From Dimorphilus gyrociliatus (taxonomy: Eukaryota; Annelida; Polychaeta; Dinophilidae), in contig CAJFCJ010000011.1 in NCBI GenBank assembly GCA_904063045.1, positions 558,001 through 622,000 of the forward strand: DNA of 64,000 nt, given 5' to 3'. A model generated the notes under the pieces. That model was not told the origin of the DNA, did not search any database, and saw only the letters and a program-made list of their open reading frames with translations. The position numbers and the translations under genes are program-made. Shown one piece after another: positions 59,871 through 64,000 of the stretch; position 1 is the first letter of the stretch; every line of letters starts with the position of its first letter.

Positions 59871-62800
59871 ATGACAGACTGTCCCTGCAAAGAAGACTTA
59901 TCCAAGAGAACAAAGAACAAATGGAAAATTTTCTCGAAAAGAAAACCCTTCACGAATGAAAAAAAAGATAAATGCAGCGTTTGCACAAATATGTTCAATG
60001 CTTGTTCGATATGCCAAACACCAGTGGTACAGTTTCCTATTGTTTTCCAGCCGACAGAAATACGAGGAGGTAGTTCAGTTAATAGCTTCAAAGCTATTCT
60101 AGTACCAAATGTCGAAACTTCTTCAAAGACACTTTTCCAAATCAATTTAGGACAGTTTATTTTTGATTATCATACTGTAGAGATGGTTGAATTGAATTAC
60201 GAAAATGAAAATGCTAGAGTTATCCTATATTGTACAATAGGGTTACAATCCGGTAAGACAAATTTTAATGGTTATGCTGTTGAAAAAGATCAAAAGTTAA
60301 CCCTAATCTGTACCTGGCGATCAAAGGAAGATGCTGGAAAATCTTTTAAAAGACAACTAAACATTAAGCCTTTTGTAGAGGCTAAAACAGATCAATATGT
60401 TGAAGATGATGATGCCTCATTTCATATACAACTTAGACCAACTGGTTTCATAGAAGACGATGAAAATATATATCAAGTTGATGATAAAGAGAGGAGACCT
60501 ATATCCGTCTCAATTGAAATGGACTCAGATGCTAAAATATTTGACGAGGAACTATCAATAGTTCATCACAACATGAGTCGGCATGAACCAGGCGTTTGGA
60601 GCTGGAAAAGGTTTCATAGAAAGACGTCTAATTCCTTAGATGATAAACCAATCGTTTGTTCCCAATTTCAATATCAAGGTTTAGAAACGTTTCGTCGACC
60701 AGAAACATTCATTCGCATTGTTAGCGATACTATCGATGAAAAACTAATAAGGGCGGCCGTTACCGATAATCCCATTCTTTTAGCCGTTATAAAGGCGTTC
60801 GAAGTAAGGTTATCAGAAGCAACTGTAATAAATATTGATGAAATTATTAAAAGACAATTTGAAGCCGTGCTTTTTAAACCAAATTCATTTAAAGAAATTG
60901 TTTATAATATAGACATTGAAACACCTTCAAGGGAGCGTCAAAAGTATGTTACCATTGTTTCGGAGCAAACGAGTGGAATTATTAACACGGAAACCGTTCC
61001 ACTAACTTATATTGTTAAAGAAGATTCCTCCTCCTTTGAAGATGGTCTTCAAGTTGTCAACAAATCAGAGGATTCTCTAGACGATAATGAAATATATATT
61101 ATGGTTTCAGAAATTGGTTTTACTGAAAACAAAGTTCTTTTGAAGATACTGAATCCTTTTAAATACTTCAAGTAGGTTGCATTTTGTAAATACTCTATTA
61201 ATTTTTTATTAATTAAAGATTATAATTTTTTATTCAATTAAGAAAAAACTTAAAGGAGTGTTTACCTACTCATGCTTCCAATTTTATAAGCGTCCTCTCC
61301 TGGGTACTACAGAATTACTGGATATCAGGCGAAAGAGAGGATGGTTTATGCAATGATAATCGAACAGCATCATTTTGCTGGAGACGTACATCAACTCCAA
61401 TGAATAAGCATATGTGGAACGAAAGAAATGCCAGATCAGATGGAATAGACTTGGGAGCTATATGGAGGTCTGATTTGAAAAATGATATTGCTATGGACAC
61501 GGAAAATCAGTCCAGAGGAGAAAATGAATTTTGGACAGAAGACTTTGGTATTGTCGAGTTAAGGAATAGTGCATTTACTTCGGAAGAAGTTAAAACTTTA
61601 CCTACTTCTATTAAGGAAGAGACTTTTCCAGTTGTTGTTGACCATGAATCTCTACGTGCCGAATCAGTGTCACTTGAGGATGCTGTCTCGACTAATTTGA
61701 ATAATGACCATGTTGTTTATGACGAACGGGAACAAGAAATTGACGAGAGGTTTGATGTAAAGGTCTCTCCGGAGTCTAATTTCGAAGAAGATTTGATTCT
61801 TGTCAATGATTTGGAGCCATCACTCATAGAATCTTTAGATGATAAAAACGATTCAAAGATTCCAACGATCAAAATTAAAGAGGAACTTGGAGGGACATAC
61901 TCTATCTTGTCCGAAACTGACCAGGAGAATAAATTGGTAATTGAAAATGAAAAGAATACATCTATCATTGAAGGGAGTAATTCTCTTAAACAATCGTTTA
62001 ATATTGATGAAAGTGCAAATAGCATTCAACAATCGAAGGAGAAAGAGGCAATTAACATTCGTGAGGAAAATTTGATAATTAATGAAAACCCAGCAGAAAA
62101 TAACGATAAAGACGATAATGCTATGATCCAAGACAATATAGATGATAAGACATCTCCGAAAAGTCCCTTAGCCCTTGAAATAAAAAAAGAGAAAAAAAAC
62201 AAGCGTAAATTTTGGAAACGAAATCATAAGCCTTCAAACATAGAGGATAAATCTTCCAGAGAAGACTCAAAAAGACGATCTAAAAAACGAAATTTACTTA
62301 TCAAATGTTTAATTGGAGGGGGAACAAATTCTTCAATTGATCTCAGTCGACAAGAAGTCAAAGTTAATGAAGAAAAAAAACAATCAGTTATTGAACTTAT
62401 TGATAAGATAAGATCAGAGGAAAATATCTTGAAACCCCAGTCCAAAAAGAGTAATATATCTATGAACTCGTCAAAAACTTCTATTAAATCAAAGAGATCA
62501 CAAGCTCTACTGTCTAACAGACAGAGATCTATGGGAAGTATAAACTTGCTTTCACAGAAGGAAAGAGAAGAGAAGGAGCAGGAGGATAAAAAAAAAGATG
62601 AAGAAGAAGAGAAGAAAAAAGTCTCAAAATCTAATAAGAAAAAATTTTTTAATTTCAAACCAAGAAAAATTATTACAAAGCATCCTAAGAAGTCAGATTT
62701 AAAAAAACGTGCTAGTGTTCGCCTATCGGAAGGATCTCGAACAGTAAGGAAAGCAAGAGAATGTAATGAAACTGAGGAAGCGCTCTTCACTATGATCTCA

Positions 62801-63404
62801 CAGGGAAGTCAAACTGCTCAGAAAAATCCTCATAGTGAAATTTGTGAAAAAATAAGTCCATTTTCCGTTAATGAACCTCAATCCCTCAGGGAAGATATTG
62901 TTAACGAAATAGAACGTCGTATTATTCAAGAAGCTACTTTACATAAATACCTTGCCCTATGGTAAAAACTTAATATTTTCTTATTATTTTACCGTATAAT
63001 GATTTACTACCCAAAAAAACATAGGAGAAACGAAGAGGAAACTAACAAAAGGATGGATCTTTTAAGTGAAATGCTTAAAAGAATGGAAGAAATAGAATCG
63101 GAAATGATGAGAACTAGTTTACCTCCCGCTCAGGCTAAAAAGACAGATCTTACAATGACTGTATTCGAAAATTCTCCACTACAAGGTTTGCTAAATATTT
63201 TTCGATACTTTTTGTTATTAATTTAAACATTTCTCATTATATATAGATTTATACAAAGAATTTATAAATGATAGATCAAAGCTTAAAGCGAAATATGACA
63301 TGATAACTAACAATGTGCAAAAACAAGCCGTACTTGAAAGCGTGGATGAGATTATTAAAAGTTATACTTTATTTAAGAAGGCATTGGAAGCAAAGATTGT
63401 ATAA
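59871..63404 (+). CDS. Unrecognised 1,096-residue protein (orphan gene 4)
   Basis: Four exons (59871-61171, 61291-62961, 63025-63185, 63247-63404) whose lengths sum to exactly 1,097 codons. The first join skips a TAG that would otherwise end the protein at 61175; donor CAA/GTAGGT and acceptor TATAAG/C keep phase 2. The N-terminus has a cysteine cluster (CSVCTNMFNACSICQTP) and a basic stretch. Residues 50-430 look globular and beta-rich. The second exon is disordered: acidic Glu/Asp/Ser-rich, then Lys/Arg/Ser-rich (KKNKRKFWKRNHKPS, then KSNKKKFFNFKPRKI). The last two exons form a coiled coil (RMDLLSEMLKRMEEIESEMM, SVDEIIKSYTLFKKALEAKI). No known family recognised; the shape suggests a cytoskeletal or scaffold protein. 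Confidence 0.65.
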
Positions 63405-64000
63405 TGTGCAAAAGAATAATATCTAATAAACTGTCAATCCTCACTCTTTCTCCCTCTCTCTCTCTCTCTCTCTCTTTTGAAGTATTATCTCAATGAAAAT
63501 AATAAAGTTTTTGTAAATTGTCTTTAATAAAAATTTGAAATGATTATTATAAAGTTTAGGAAAGCGATATTAAAAAAGTTGGTTATAAATTAATATGCAT
63601 TTATTAATAGTAAATGAATAGAAAAATACTTGAAAATCAAATATTTAATCTTAATTAGCAATAACAATTCAATTTGAATTCGTACTCTTTCACCGAGCTT
63701 ATTGATCTGTGCCAAAGTACAAAGAATATTTGAATATTATCAATAAAAGGAGAGCTAAAGTATTTATAAAAACTTATACTTATTGTTAAGCCAAACATAT
63801 TTTTTTCTTTTGGTTACAATTGTTTATATAAGTTCAAAGGACTCGTAATAAAAATTGTAGTTATATACGATTATAAACCATTTAATCTACTATACACGTT
63901 ATCTTCTTTTCTCTTTTTCTATATTTATCTTTCCAGCAAGTCGTTAAATGTAGCTAAAATCACGAACTGGAATATCTATTTAACGAAGTAAATAAATCAT
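63405..64000. other. Intergenic region at the right edge
   Basis: AT-rich, no gene seen. It contains a CT microsatellite and an AATAAAG-type polyadenylation signal near 63500 that could serve orphan gene 4. Confidence 0.6.
63451..63476. repeat. (CT)n microsatellite
   Basis: About 12 uninterrupted CT units, 50 bases after the orphan gene 4 stop codon. Confidence 0.9.

Noticed and set aside
62224-62790. 188-codon Phe/Ser-rich minus-strand frame
   Set aside because: Shadow of the Lys/Glu-rich coding exon of orphan gene 4 on the other strand.

Overview
The window is nuclear DNA from an animal. It is visibly AT-rich and gene-dense, and its genes are split by many short introns, mostly about 50 to 120 bases. 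Clear orthologues of bilaterian genes set the level: ZSWIM8, a Misshapen/TNIK kinase, EDEM2, CNRIP1, ARHGAP19, CCDC13, ARID4, ZDHHC24 and ATP5MK. Intron size and packing argue against a vertebrate and for a compact invertebrate genome. A miniaturised spiralian is a guess only; the species cannot be fixed from the sequence. I saw no transposase or reverse transcriptase gene, no viral gene and no bacterial-style operon.

Layout. 0-4 kb: 3' part of ZSWIM8 (+) as one very long exon, then AT-repeat DNA. 6.2 kb: an intronless two-helix membrane protein (+). 7.7-12.8 kb: Misshapen-type kinase (-). 14.7 kb: Mpv17-family protein (-). 15.9-18.2 kb EDEM2 (-), head to head with POLA2 (+, 18.4-21.0 kb). 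21.2-22.8 kb TIMM50 (-), head to head with SMG9 (+, 23.1-25.0 kb). 26.2-27.6 kb FNTB (+). 27.9-29.4 kb ARHGAP19-like (-). 29.9-30.7 kb CNRIP1 (-), head to head with a PvcA/Dit1 isocyanide-synthase-family gene (+, 30.9-32.5 kb). 32.7-35.1 kb CCDC13 (-), head to head with a small single-pass membrane protein (+). 36.6-36.8 kb: two valine tRNAs (-). 38.6-40.7 kb HNRNPM/MYEF2 (-), head to head with UTP15 (+). 43.2-45.0 kb POLR3E (+), tail to tail with ZDHHC24 (-). 46.4 kb ATP5MK (-), a 57-residue gene. 48.2-52.8 kb ARID4 (+). 53.4-63.4 kb: four consecutive genes I do not recognise.

The genes are mostly housekeeping: DNA replication (POLA2), Pol III transcription (POLR3E), rRNA processing (UTP15), splicing (HNRNPM), NMD (SMG9), ER quality control (EDEM2), mitochondrial import and ATP synthase (TIMM50, ATP5MK), prenylation and palmitoylation (FNTB, ZDHHC24). 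They do not form one pathway. The organising feature is repeated divergent pairs sharing short intergenic promoters. The most unusual content is the animal PvcA/Dit1-family gene and the block of orphan genes at the right end.

Exon joins were worked out by eye from GT/AG sites and phase. Gene ends are the first and last coding bases unless stated.
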